Below, piece after piece: positions 16,994-25,212 of a stretch of DNA of 64,000 nt. Position 1 is the first letter of the stretch. Every line of letters starts with the position of its first letter. The notes under the pieces are model-generated. The model was given only the letters and a program-made list of their open reading frames with translations, had not been told where the DNA came from and did no database searches. This DNA is from JBBDJB01 sp040880125 (GTDB lineage Bacteria > Planctomycetota > Planctomycetia > Pirellulales > JBBDJB01), in the NCBI GenBank assembly GCA_040880125.1, contig JBBDJB010000031.1, positions 42,483 to 106,482 on the forward strand. The letters are read 5' to 3'. The position numbers were made by a program, and so were the translations under genes.

Positions 16994-18259
16994 ATGAGCA
17001 CCGCCACGCCGCAACAGACCACCCGACGAGCGGCTCGGCCGCAACAGCATTGGAAGCCGGAACGTCCGCCCGGCTTGTCGCATGTCCTGCTGGATGGGCT
17101 GCACAACGGTGCCAGAGCGCTCGTGCGACGCGCAAAGCGGCGAGTAGCTTTGGCCGTCGCGCGAAGCAGGCCTCCTGCTGCTGCCAGTGCCGCTCCGAAT
17201 CACAGCGAATCGCCGGCAGCGGCACCGCCAGCCGCTCCGGACGATGTCGCGCTTGATACGCCGCCTGGTGAGCCGAGTGACAAGCCCGATCTGTGGGGTG
17301 AGATGGCCGATCGCCTGGCCAACTGCGGAGGACTGGGCTGGCTCGACAACCCGTGGATCGTCGAGAACTACGTCTTTCCGCAGATCTTCGGCACCACCAC
17401 GTGTGATCGCTGGGGCGAGAACGCGGTGCGGGCGTTCGGCGTTCCGCTGGGAGGCCGCTGGCTGAGTCTCGCCTGTGGCGGCGCGGGACTGGAACTGCAA
17501 ATGGCCGAGCGAGGACTGTTCGCCAGCATGGTCGCGGTGGATATCTCCACCGGCGCGATTGAAGTCGGGCGGCGCGAGGCGGCCTCGCGCGGACTGACGC
17601 AGATCGACTTTCAACAGGCGGACGTGAACACCATCTCGCTTCCTGCGGAAAGCTATGACGTGGTGTTCATGAACATGTCGCTGCACCACATCAGCGCGCT
17701 GGAGCGCGTCGCGGCACAGATCAATAAGACGCTGCGGCCGGGCGGGGTCTTTCTCGCCAACGAGTTTGTCGGGCCGAGCCAGTTCCAATATCCCGACCAG
17801 CGGCTGGAAATGGTGCGTCATCGCCTCAGCCTGTTGCCGGAGCGGCTGCGCTGGAATCCGATCGCCAAGGAGATCAAACGGGAATACCCCCGCTATCCGA
17901 GGCGGCACTGGGTCGCTTACGATCCGACCGAGTCGGTACGGAGCGACGAGATCCCGCGCGTTCTCCAACGGAATTTTCCCGCCCTGCGGCGCTACGACTA
18001 CGGCGGCTCGATCCTCAACCTGGCGCTGGAAAACATTCACCACAACTTCGACCTCACCTCGAGCGAGGACATGGCGTACCTGCGCGACCTGATCGAGTTC
18101 GAGCGATCGATGATTCGCTCCGGGATTCTGTCCAGCGACTTCGCGTATTTCGTCTGCCCTCGCGGTCCGCGGTTCGTCCGACTGCGAGAGCGAGTGCGCG
18201 GGCGGTTCGACGTTCGCCACCGGTTGACGATGACGCTGCGCAGGCACGGGTTGGGATAA
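16994..18259 (+). CDS. SAM-dependent methyltransferase in the polysaccharide cluster
   Basis: A 421-residue protein. The first 100 residues are basic and low-complexity (Ala/Pro-rich), then a class I methyltransferase domain begins: WLSLACGGAGLELQMAERG (SAM-binding loop), VAVDISTGAIEVGRREA, QQADVNTISLPAESYDVVFMNMSLHHIS and LRPGGVFLANEFVG. The C-terminal part contains a further helical region that could bind the acceptor. Position between two glycosyltransferase genes, 26 bases after the fusion gene, suggests methylation of a sugar, possibly to cap or modify the polysaccharide. The target is inferred from context only. Confidence 0.82.
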   Translation: MSTATPQQTTRRAARPQQHWKPERPPGLSHVLLDGLHNGARALVRRAKRRVALAVARSRPPAAASAAPNHSESPAAAPPAAPDDVALDTPPGEPSDKPDLWGEMADRLANCGGLGWLDNPWIVENYVFPQIFGTTTCDRWGENAVRAFGVPLGGRWLSLACGGAGLELQMAERGLFASMVAVDISTGAIEVGRREAASRGLTQIDFQQADVNTISLPAESYDVVFMNMSLHHISALERVAAQINKTLRPGGVFLANEFVGPSQFQYPDQRLEMVRHRLSLLPERLRWNPIAKEIKREYPRYPRRHWVAYDPTESVRSDEIPRVLQRNFPALRRYDYGGSILNLALENIHHNFDLTSSEDMAYLRDLIEFERSMIRSGILSSDFAYFVCPRGPRFVRLRERVRGRFDVRHRLTMTLRRHGLG

Positions 18260-18321
18260 TATCCGCTGTCGTGCGGAGCAGCTCCGCACGTGGTGGCCCG
18301 GTCACTGTTGAAGAACATCCC

Positions 18322-19476
18322 ATGCGAATCCTGCTCAATGGAGTGCCTGTCGTCCGCCAGCGAACCGGCATCGGCTGGTACACGCTTCGACTGGCGCAAG
18401 CCCTGGAGGCGACCGGGCAGGTGGAGGCCGTCGGCCTGGCCACTGCCACACGGCTGTTGACGCTGTCGCAGTTGCAAATGCTCGCTCCGGAATCGCCCGG
18501 GAGCGGCCATGCCGCCGCGCGTCGTCTGGTCGGTCGCATTCTCCCGCGATTGGGCCGCGGCATGGCCGGTTGGCTCCGCACGGTGCGCGTGCATTGGGCG
18601 TCGCGCGACTGGAGCATTTTTCACGAGACCAACTACGTCGGCCCGCGCGTCGCCTGCCCGCTGGTCACCACCGTGGCGGACCTGTGCTACATGCGGTATC
18701 CGCAGTTCATGCCCAGCGGCCGCTGCGACTGGTTGCGGGCAAATCTCGCTCGCAGCCTGGAGCGTTCCCGGGCGGTCGTGGCCATCAGCCGCTTCACGCG
18801 CGATGAGATCCTCGACTGCTTTCCGCAGATCGATCCGGCACGGGTGTTCACCACGGCGCTGGGCGTCGACCACGAAACTTTCCATCCGCGACGCGACGAG
18901 GCAGAAGCGGCTGCCTTGCGGGAGCAGTACGGGCTGCCGCCGCGGTTCGTGCTGTACTTGGGCACGCTGGAGCCGCGGAAGAATCTGCAGGGGCTGGCGG
19001 ACGGATACGCGCTGCTGCCGAGGGAATTACAACAAGAATTCCCGCTGGTACTCGCCGGTACGCCGGGCTGGGGAAGCGGCTACTTTCACGAGTCGATCGA
19101 ACGGCTGCGCCAGCAAGGCCTGGTGCGGCTCACCGGCTACGTGCCGCAACAAGACGTGCCCGGCTTAATGCGTGCGGCCAGCGTGTTCTGCTTCCCGAGC
19201 TTTTATGAAGGCTTCGGCCTGCCGGCACTGGAGGCCGCCGCCTGTGGTACGCCGGTGCTGAGCGCGGCGATCGAGCCGCTGCGGGAGATCCTCGGCGAGG
19301 CCGCGGAATATGTTGAACCGGATAGCCCTGACGACATCGCCGCCGGATTAGCACGGCTGTTGGAACAAGACGAACGTCGCGCGAGACTGGCGTCGCTCTC
19401 GATCGAGCGGGCGGCACCATTTACCTGGGCTCGATGCGGCGAGGCCACGCTGGCGGCCTATCGTGCGGCGGCTTGA
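18322..19476 (+). CDS. Glycosyltransferase family 4
   Basis: From the ATG at 18322 the protein is 384 residues and begins MRILLNGVPVVRQRTGIGWYT, the usual GT4 N-terminus with the glycine-rich loop. The C-terminal lobe carries VLYLGTLEPRKNLQGLADG, CFPSFYEGFGLPALEAAACG (E-x7-E donor-binding motif) and a terminal helix. The retaining GT-B fold uses nucleotide sugars, and mannosyltransferase-like enzymes are the closest by pattern. The frame also opens at 18271, but that region includes spacer sequence. It is the last plus-strand gene of the cluster, 48 bases from the convergent GT39-like gene. Confidence 0.9.
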   Translation: MRILLNGVPVVRQRTGIGWYTLRLAQALEATGQVEAVGLATATRLLTLSQLQMLAPESPGSGHAAARRLVGRILPRLGRGMAGWLRTVRVHWASRDWSIFHETNYVGPRVACPLVTTVADLCYMRYPQFMPSGRCDWLRANLARSLERSRAVVAISRFTRDEILDCFPQIDPARVFTTALGVDHETFHPRRDEAEAAALREQYGLPPRFVLYLGTLEPRKNLQGLADGYALLPRELQQEFPLVLAGTPGWGSGYFHESIERLRQQGLVRLTGYVPQQDVPGLMRAASVFCFPSFYEGFGLPALEAAACGTPVLSAAIEPLREILGEAAEYVEPDSPDDIAAGLARLLEQDERRARLASLSIERAAPFTWARCGEATLAAYRAAA

Positions 19477-19523
19477 AACCGTCGCCTCGCATGGATCTGT
19501 GGACGCCGGCCAGCGTCAACGGC

Positions 19524-21182
19524 TCATCGCGAAGGCTGCAGCGAAGGCGCTCTTCCCGCGGTCGACGCCGTTCGATTGGATCGCCTCGCGCGATACAGAA
19601 CCAGATCGCGCTGATAGGTGCCGGACTTTCCCGCCACGCGAGCGACCAACTGGTAGTCTGAGCCGACATCGGCCAGCCATGCCGGCATGTGCCGATCCTC
19701 ATCCAGTTCGACCACCAGGAAGCGGTTCTGGCTAGCGAACTGTGGACTGTCCAGCGGTGGTTGCCCCACAAGACTCTCCGCCGTCAGATACTGTCCGGGA
19801 ATACCCGAGTAGTACACGACATGGATGGCATTCGACGCGACCGAGTCGCCCGGCTGTGCCGTGTCGCGCAGCCAGCCGGCTACTTCCAGCCGGTGCAGGT
19901 AGCTCTCGTGCAGCGGTCTGGCGCTGCGAACGATCAATACCACGAGCAGACTCACCGCCAGTGCGCCGGAGACGACGCCTACCGTGCGATAGCGCCGCGA
20001 CCACTGCCGCGCCAGCTCCGCCAGGTACATCGAACCGGAGGCTAGCGACGGCGCCAACAGCGCCATCAACGGGATGAGATGGCGGCGGTCGATATAGCCG
20101 CCGAGTTGATACAGCAGGATGAGCAGCGCCAGGTAGCCGCTCGACAGCAGCCACATCATCGTCGCCACCGGCCGCTCGACTTGTCGAGTGGTGCGCACGA
20201 TGCCGATCACGAGCGGGATCAGCAGTACGCCCACGTACGACTCGGCCAGGCGATTGATGAACTTCTCCAGTGCCGCCAACATTCCCTTAACGAGCGGCCC
20301 TTGCCACGGCCGGTCGTGTTGATCTTCGCCCATGCCGATGCGGCGCAGCGCATCGGCCGGTTGCGGATCGGGACGGGCGGCGGCCCGTAAGTATTGCCAG
20401 CCGGGCTTGCTGGTCACCTTGCTGGTGAGCTTGCCGGAGAGCGCCACGTACGGGCCGACCACGGCGGCGGCGCCGATCGCCACCGCGGCGCATCCGGTCA
20501 GCGTGCGCTTCCAGCCGAAGATCGACCGCCAGCGCGGATCCAACAGCGCGCAAGCGACCACGGCCGTGGCAACGATCACTCCCTCGGGCCGAACCCAAAA
20601 GGCGACGCCCGCCATTGCCCCGGCCGCCAGCAGGCGAAGCGTCGAGCCATGGTGCAGCGCACGGCAGGCCAGCCACACGGACACCAGAAACAGCAGCAGG
20701 TGCGTCGAGTCGCTCAGGGCGTCGGCCGCATTCTGCCGCGGAACCGGCAATAGCGCAAACAGCAGCGCCGCCACGCCTGCGCTGCGTCGGTCCAGCAGTT
20801 GCCGGCAGATTGCCCAAACCAGCACGACTGCCGCAATGCCGGCCAACCCGGAGACGAGCCGCGCCGCGGCGATCCATGCCGATTCGCCGGTGAACAGCCA
20901 GCCCGTCAGCGGCCGAACTGCCAGCATCAGGGCCGGAAAGCCGGGATGTTGATCGTGCGAGCGAATCGCCGCCAATGGGTCGGCGGCCAATGCTTTCGCG
21001 TACTCGATGAATTTGATGCCGTCCGGCGCGATGACTGGGGAAACGGCCGTCGCCGCGGCTTGCAGTGCCAGCGCCACGATCAGCGCCGCGTATAGCCCGG
21101 CCCGATCGGAGCTGGCCAGCCGCCGCCAGCAACGGTCAATGGTTGCGTATTTCGCACGGAAACGCGGGTGTTCGCTGGCCAT
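19524..21182 (-). CDS. Integral-membrane glycosyltransferase, GT39/ArnT-like
   Basis: About 552 residues from the ATG at 21182; a GTG at 21236 is also possible. Ten or so hydrophobic helices are visible, and the first extracytoplasmic loop carries APDGIKFIEYAKALAAD and HDQHPGFPALMLAVRPLTG, matching the loop of polyprenyl-phosphate-dependent transferases (PMT/ArnT, GT-C fold). The C-terminal 150 residues form a soluble domain (VAGWLRDTAQPGDSVASNAIH). Such enzymes move a sugar from a polyprenyl carrier to lipid or protein outside the cytoplasm. Position next to the polysaccharide cluster, although convergent, suggests envelope glycan work. Substrate unknown. Confidence 0.78.
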   Translation of the reverse strand: MASEHPRFRAKYATIDRCWRRLASSDRAGLYAALIVALALQAAATAVSPVIAPDGIKFIEYAKALAADPLAAIRSHDQHPGFPALMLAVRPLTGWLFTGESAWIAAARLVSGLAGIAAVVLVWAICRQLLDRRSAGVAALLFALLPVPRQNAADALSDSTHLLLFLVSVWLACRALHHGSTLRLLAAGAMAGVAFWVRPEGVIVATAVVACALLDPRWRSIFGWKRTLTGCAAVAIGAAAVVGPYVALSGKLTSKVTSKPGWQYLRAAARPDPQPADALRRIGMGEDQHDRPWQGPLVKGMLAALEKFINRLAESYVGVLLIPLVIGIVRTTRQVERPVATMMWLLSSGYLALLILLYQLGGYIDRRHLIPLMALLAPSLASGSMYLAELARQWSRRYRTVGVVSGALAVSLLVVLIVRSARPLHESYLHRLEVAGWLRDTAQPGDSVASNAIHVVYYSGIPGQYLTAESLVGQPPLDSPQFASQNRFLVVELDEDRHMPAWLADVGSDYQLVARVAGKSGTYQRDLVLYRARRSNRTASTAGRAPSLQPSR

Positions 21183-21361
21183 TGCGACTCGGCAACATGC
21201 ATCGGTGAAATGCCATTTCCCATCGCGCAGCCGCACCGGCAGGGCAAAAATGGGCGGCGGATTCTAGGCCACCGGCCACTTTCACGCAATGCAGGCTTTG
21301 ATTGGAAACCGGGAGTGGAAAGCTGAGAGATGAGCTGCCGTCGGCACCGAGTGTCACTGCC

Positions 21362-21681
21362 GGGTGCCACTGCTGGCTTTGTCCAGCAGTGCCGTTGCCT
21401 AAGCTTGCTACAGACTGTCCGCATCCGTAGCGGCGTGCCCTTGAATGCCCTTGTATCCAGCGTGCAGAACCAACTGCCCTTCGACCTGGCATCCGCGAAC
21501 TGCGGATCACTTTTCTACTAGCGAGGCGTGCATTGACTTGCCACCAGCGGCAAATGCATCGCCCGTCGTGGCACGACCTCCACTTGCAAGGGCATGCAAG
21601 AGCAAACGGGGCCACACCAGCAGATAGCTAAATGCAAGCGCATCGCCGAAGCACTGCTGGACAAAGCCAGCAGTGGCACCC
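21362..21681. repeat. Perfect 31-base inverted pair, family D (CTGCTGG hairpins)
   Basis: Bases 21362-21392 and 21651-21681 are exact reverse complements. Each is itself a hairpin with arms CACTGCTGG and CCAGCAGTG. A further partial unit (CTGCTGGGCAAGGTGAGCAG) follows at about 21693. The 258 bases between hold no recognisable gene. Confidence 0.85.
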
Positions 21682-21737
21682 AAGGCAAGACAACTGCTGG
21701 GCAAGGTGAGCAGTGGCACCTAAGGCCGCAGCATCTT

Positions 21738-21762
21738 GCACAGATAGGAATGTCTGTGCCAC
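21738..21762. repeat. Dispersed palindrome, family A copy 4
   Basis: GCACAGATA ... TGTCTGTGCCAC, one base different in the left arm from copy 3. It lies 25 bases before the family C pair. Confidence 0.85.
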
Positions 21763-21783
21763 CTCTTACTCCTCCCTCTCCCT

Positions 21784-21891
21784 CTGGGAGAGGGCCGGGG
21801 AGAGGGCTTTTCGTCCCGGGAGGAAGCACTTCAGTCACTGTCGACAAACCCGACACTGGGAGAGGGCCGGGGAGAGGGCTTTTCGTCCCGG
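21784..21891. repeat. 36-base direct repeat, family C copies 3 and 4
   Basis: An identical 36-base unit at 21784-21819 and 21856-21891, starting CTGGGAGAGGGCCGGGG and ending TTTTCGTCCCGG. The inner GAGAGGG tracts match the family C repeats near 6.5 and 10.3 kb. Confidence 0.88.
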
Positions 21892-21923
21892 TGAGTAACG
21901 AGCTGCGGCCGATGACAAATCCG

Positions 21924-21949
21924 GCACAGTCAGGAATGTCTGTGTCACC
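21924..21949. repeat. Dispersed palindrome, family A copy 5
   Basis: GCACAGTCAGGAATGTCTGTG, a slightly diverged copy ending eight bases from the 3' end of the PQQ-like gene, where it could help terminate transcription. Confidence 0.82.
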
Positions 21950-21956
21950 GGTACCT

Positions 21957-23225
21957 TTACGGGCTGCTCGCCGTGGCACCGATGTCGTAGCACCAAAGCT
22001 TGTTCATGTCGCGGATGTACAGCCGGCCGTTCGCGATCACCGGATACGTCCACGCCTGCGACTGGCCGCGGTCGGGCTGGTCCGCCGGCGCGAAGCGGCC
22101 CCGCTCGCGGTACGCCTCGGGCGTGGCTTCTACCAGCGCCACCTCGCCGTTTTCGCCGTGCAGATAGAGCAGGCCTTCGGCAAAGCAAACCGAAGCCGCA
22201 CCGATCGAGCGGTCCTGCCATTTGACCTCGCCGGTGGTGAACTCGACGCACATCAGTCCCTGGCCTCCGGTGCCGTACATGTAGTCGCCCAATTGCACGG
22301 CGCCGCCGATGCTGTTAGGCAGGCGGGGTGAGAAGTAGACTTCCTCGGCGGCGATCTCGCCCTGCTGTCGCTCGACCTTTACCAGTCCCCCGCCCGTGCG
22401 GCCCGCGGCGGTATAGACGTAACTGTCACGCGCCACCGGCGTGGGAATGTTGGCCGCGCTGCCGTCGGCCGTCTTCTCGTATTGCCACAGGAACTTGCCG
22501 TCCTCGGCGGCCACGCCGACGACAGCCTTGGAAAGAAACTGCACGTATTGCTTCGTGCCGGCCAATTCAACCACGATGACCGACGCGTACCCGGCTTCTT
22601 GATCGCCCGGCACGGCAGACTTCCAAATCGGCTCCCCAGTCTCTTTGTTCAAGGCGACGACCGTGGCGGTGCTTCCGCCGGGAGTGCAGATGAGCTTGTC
22701 GCCGTCCACCAGCGGCGACTCGGAATACGCCCACTCGCCGGGCTGACCGCCGAATTCCTGGCGCACGTTCTTCTGCCAGCGGATTTCACCGTCGGACGTG
22801 TTCATGCACACCAGCTCGCCGTCGGAGCCAAGCACGTACAGCACGTCGCCGTCGACCGTCGGCGTCGATCGGGCGCCCGGGTACGGCGGACGTTGATCCG
22901 GCTCGCCCACCTTGCCGATCCGCACCTTCCAAATCAACTCGCCACCCTTGGCGTTACGGGCCTGGACGAACTCATTCTCGATGCCTTCGTTGCTGAGCAG
23001 ATACATACGATCGCCGACGACCGCGGGTGTGGAATAGCCCTCGCCTAGATCGCTTTGCTCCCAAAGCAGCGCCGGGCCGGCTTCCGGCCACTGGGCGAGT
23101 AGGCCGGTCTCCTGCGAAATGCCGTTGCGCTCCGGTCCGCGCCATTGCGGCCAGTCGGCGGCGTCGCCGCGGAGCGACAGAACCTGAAGGCTGATAACCA
23201 GCAGTAGCAGTGTGCGCGTCTTCAT
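21957..23225 (-). CDS. Secreted PQQ-like beta-propeller repeat protein
   Basis: A 422-residue protein starting MKTRTLLLLVISLQVLSLRGDA, a signal peptide, then ADWPQWRGPERNGISQETGLL, the common N-terminus of planctomycete outer-wall or periplasmic PQQ-like proteins. Repeats typical of PQQ blades follow: YSTPAVVGDRMYLLS, ARSTPTVDGDVLYVLGSDGELVCMNTSDGEIRWQ, and later GDYMYGTGGQGLMCVEFTTGEVKWQD. A frame extension to 23252 has no signal peptide logic; AAAGGT lies before 23225. The fold resembles quinoprotein dehydrogenases and BamB, but catalytic PQQ ligands cannot be assigned. It probably works outside the cytoplasm; function unknown. Confidence 0.87.
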   Translation of the reverse strand: MKTRTLLLLVISLQVLSLRGDAADWPQWRGPERNGISQETGLLAQWPEAGPALLWEQSDLGEGYSTPAVVGDRMYLLSNEGIENEFVQARNAKGGELIWKVRIGKVGEPDQRPPYPGARSTPTVDGDVLYVLGSDGELVCMNTSDGEIRWQKNVRQEFGGQPGEWAYSESPLVDGDKLICTPGGSTATVVALNKETGEPIWKSAVPGDQEAGYASVIVVELAGTKQYVQFLSKAVVGVAAEDGKFLWQYEKTADGSAANIPTPVARDSYVYTAAGRTGGGLVKVERQQGEIAAEEVYFSPRLPNSIGGAVQLGDYMYGTGGQGLMCVEFTTGEVKWQDRSIGAASVCFAEGLLYLHGENGEVALVEATPEAYRERGRFAPADQPDRGQSQAWTYPVIANGRLYIRDMNKLWCYDIGATASSP

Positions 23226-23753
23226 CGTTGTACCTTTCGAGTTTTCTCGCATGATCCCGGCGGCTCATCGCCGATGCATCTTGCCTGTCCCGCACCTCGG
23301 CGAAGGACGCCAAGGCAGTTTCGCTAGTGTAACGTTTGCTCACCCTGTTGTGCACGGCCGGCGCAGTCTGCCTGCAGAGTCGTCCGTCGGGGGGCCATAG
23401 TTGTCCGATTGAACGCCGCCCACTCTGCGCCCACAGTGTTTGCGAGGCCCAAATGGACAGGCGTGTTTTTGCTGTCCAACTGGGAGCGGCCCGTGCGGTG
23501 AGCGACGGTGCCTATTCTGGTGGCATGTCTGAGTGGAATTGGATTGTTCGTGATTGGGGTGGCTGCGTCGGATAATCAAAAAAACCGCCGGAAATAATAC
23601 CTTCAAAAGCCTTTGCAAGGCCAGAAATTATACACAAATAATCACGATTGTCAAAACAGTTGCCGTTAAATTCTGCCTTAAACGCGACGCGGCGCCGAAT
23701 GCAACTGGTGATCGAAGGCACACCCAAGGCACATCGTCTGCCGCACAGCGGCG
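23226..23753. other. Intergenic region with an AT-rich island
   Basis: About 530 bases. The right part (about 23570-23690) is markedly AT-rich compared with its surroundings (AATAATACC, TTATACACAAATAATC), which may be foreign or a relic. No gene with a recognisable product is seen. Confidence 0.5.
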
Positions 23754-23918
23754 GTGACTGAGTCGGTAACGCTCACCCGGGAGGGCCAGCTCATCGACGG
23801 CCGCGGCGTGCCGCCCGACGTGCGTGTCGATCTCGACCTGCGCACGATCACCGGACCGGGAGATACAATGCTGGAGCGCGCGCTGGAAGTGCTGGGGAAG
23901 GGCGCAGGTGGGCGGTGA
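23754..23918 (+). pseudogene. C-terminal fragment of an S41 (tail-specific) peptidase
   Basis: Fifty-four codons open from a GTG. The translation contains LIDGRGVPPDVRVDLD and DTMLERALEVLGKG, which is the closing section of S41 C-terminal-processing peptidases (VGVPPDIEV...D..LERALE). The PDZ and protease domains with Ser/Lys catalytic residues are absent, and the sequence upstream is AT-rich and unrelated. It is best read as a relic left by deletion. The match rests on one short motif. Confidence 0.55.
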
Positions 23919-23945
23919 TTGGCCCTGTCAGGGTACTTCGCGGAG

Positions 23946-24548
23946 TTAGCCGCTCTCGGTACTTTCTTGCTCCCGGCTGCCCCGCACGTAGATCCACTGC
24001 GCGTAGCGAGCGGTGAGGCAGCCCAAGAGCAGCGACCACCAGAGGTGACCGACGATCATGAACTGTGCGCGTGGTGGATTTTCAGAGTAGGTAATCGTGG
24101 GCGCGGACGGTGGTGGCGTAGTTTCTAGAGGCACGGATTCCACTGACGGGGGAGGGAGCAGAAACCGCTCGCTCGGATTCGTGCTAACCCGCTGCCCGCG
24201 ATCCATGACTTGGTAGACGTATCCCAACAGTCGCGTAGTCGGCAATCTTCCCGGCATTAATTCGCCTACGATCGGGTTCAGCTCAACGGCAAACGAGGTA
24301 TCCCCGTAATTGTCTGGCATGTTCAGCACGATCCAAGCGTACGCGGCCATCGTCAAACAAAACACGATGGCACCTGCTCGGCGCGTACCTCGGGCGGCGA
24401 TGGAGTTCGCGAGCGCCCCAAAGAACATAAGCATGGCCAAGCCGGCGACCAGCGCCACCCAAAGCTCGGAGGCGTACATCAGCGATAATAAGACAATCGC
24501 CGCCCAAGCGATCCAGACCAACATTCCGCGAAGCGAGATCGAAAACAT
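23946..24548 (-). CDS. Membrane protein of unknown function
   Basis: About 200 residues from the ATG at 24548 (MFSISLRGMLVWIAWAAIVLL). Hydrophobic segments are at residues about 8-26, 31-48 and 60-78, then a soluble stretch rich in Pro (SVESVPLETTPPPSAPTIT), then a C-terminal hydrophobic stretch (FMIVGHLWWSLLLGCLTARYAQW). The opening FSISLRGMLVW resembles small planctomycete membrane proteins, from memory. No family or function is assigned. The frame also opens at 24581. Confidence 0.65.
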   Translation of the reverse strand: MFSISLRGMLVWIAWAAIVLLSLMYASELWVALVAGLAMLMFFGALANSIAARGTRRAGAIVFCLTMAAYAWIVLNMPDNYGDTSFAVELNPIVGELMPGRLPTTRLLGYVYQVMDRGQRVSTNPSERFLLPPPSVESVPLETTPPPSAPTITYSENPPRAQFMIVGHLWWSLLLGCLTARYAQWIYVRGSREQESTESG

Positions 24549-24605
24549 CGTCACCGCCTTGGCATGATGAGCGCTCGGCACGGCAAGTCCATCGCCACTT
24601 CCCGA

Positions 24606-24821
24606 TCAGCCGATCGCCGGCGGTTGGTCCAAACCCAGTTCCCGCAGTACATCCTCAAGCGGTCGGCCGGGCGCATCGCCATCGGCGGCCTCCGCGTCGC
24701 GGAGCAACGCCAGGTCCTCGAGGTCTTCCAGGCGCTCCCGCAGCGCCTCATATTCCTCAATCGGCAACACGGCGAATGCCGGCTTGCCCTCACGCTCCAG
24801 GATTTGCGGTCGCTTGATCAT
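24606..24821 (-). CDS. Phd/YefM-like antitoxin of a type II toxin-antitoxin pair
   Basis: A 71-residue acidic protein, MIKRPQILEREGKPAFAVLPIEEYEALRE, with the classical Phd/YefM-type pattern (PAFAVLPIEEYEAL) and an acidic, flexible C-terminus. The start is set by the 4-base overlap with the toxin stop codon (ATGA at 24818-24821). Such antitoxins bind the toxin through the C-terminal half and the operator through the N-terminal half. Unlike the usual order, the toxin gene comes first here. The toxin is frameshifted (next entry), so this gene may be a relic or may counter related toxins elsewhere. Confidence 0.8.
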   Translation of the reverse strand: MIKRPQILEREGKPAFAVLPIEEYEALRERLEDLEDLALLRDAEAADGDAPGRPLEDVLRELGLDQPPAIG

Positions 24822-25123
24822 CGTTCGTAAGCCTCCCGTCGGTGAACAATCCGGTACACTCTGATCGTATCCCCCCCAACGGTGCCACTGCGCCGACCAC
24901 GCCGGTGTGGGCGACGACGTCGACACGGCATTTAAAAACACCCGATAGTCGCCCACCCTCAGCCGGAAGCGCGGCGGCTGGCCGGTCAAACGCTTCACAT
25001 CACCGCCACCCGGCCCGCGGCCTCGATTGCCCGCAGCTTGCCACCCACCCGCCGCGCTACCACCGCGTCCAACCCGCGCAAGTCACGCTCCGCCGACGGC
25101 ATCAGTATGATCCTGGTGGCCAT
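24818..25123 (-). pseudogene. RelE/ParE-like toxin with two compensating frameshifts
   Basis: The frame starting at 25123 reads MATRIILMPSAERDLRGLDAV, a RelE-type start, and stops near 24997. Homology continues in another frame: VKRLTGQPPRFRLRVGDYRV, the RelE core. After a run of seven Cs (24871-24877 on the plus strand) it returns to the first frame and reads IRVYRIVHRREAYER, the canonical RelE end, with a stop overlapping the antitoxin ATG. One missing G near 25008 and one extra G in the homopolymer would explain both shifts. Either the toxin has decayed or the assembly has two homopolymer errors. Confidence 0.72.
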
Positions 25124-25212
25124 GCTCGACCCAATTTCAAGTGCTTCGCTGGATAAGGTGAACGGTGGCACCCGAACGTCCGCACGCACCCAGTTTAGCC
25201 GGACAGGCACCG

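Larger units (their letters stand above)
21183..21956. other. Repeat-rich spacer
   Basis: About 770 bases with no supportable gene and many small repeats: a 31-base inverted pair at 21362-21392 and 21651-21681, two family A palindromes and two family C copies. Open frames here are short and made of repeat sequence. Confidence 0.7.

Noticed and set aside
14865..17225. 786-codon minus-strand frame antisense to the glycosyltransferase fusion gene
   Set aside because: The plus-strand frame has clear GT2 and GT4 motifs; the minus frame is Arg/His/Gln-rich noise.
21594..22331. Plus-strand frame of 245 codons across the repeat field
   Set aside because: Built from repeat sequence and antisense PQQ-gene sequence; no motif.
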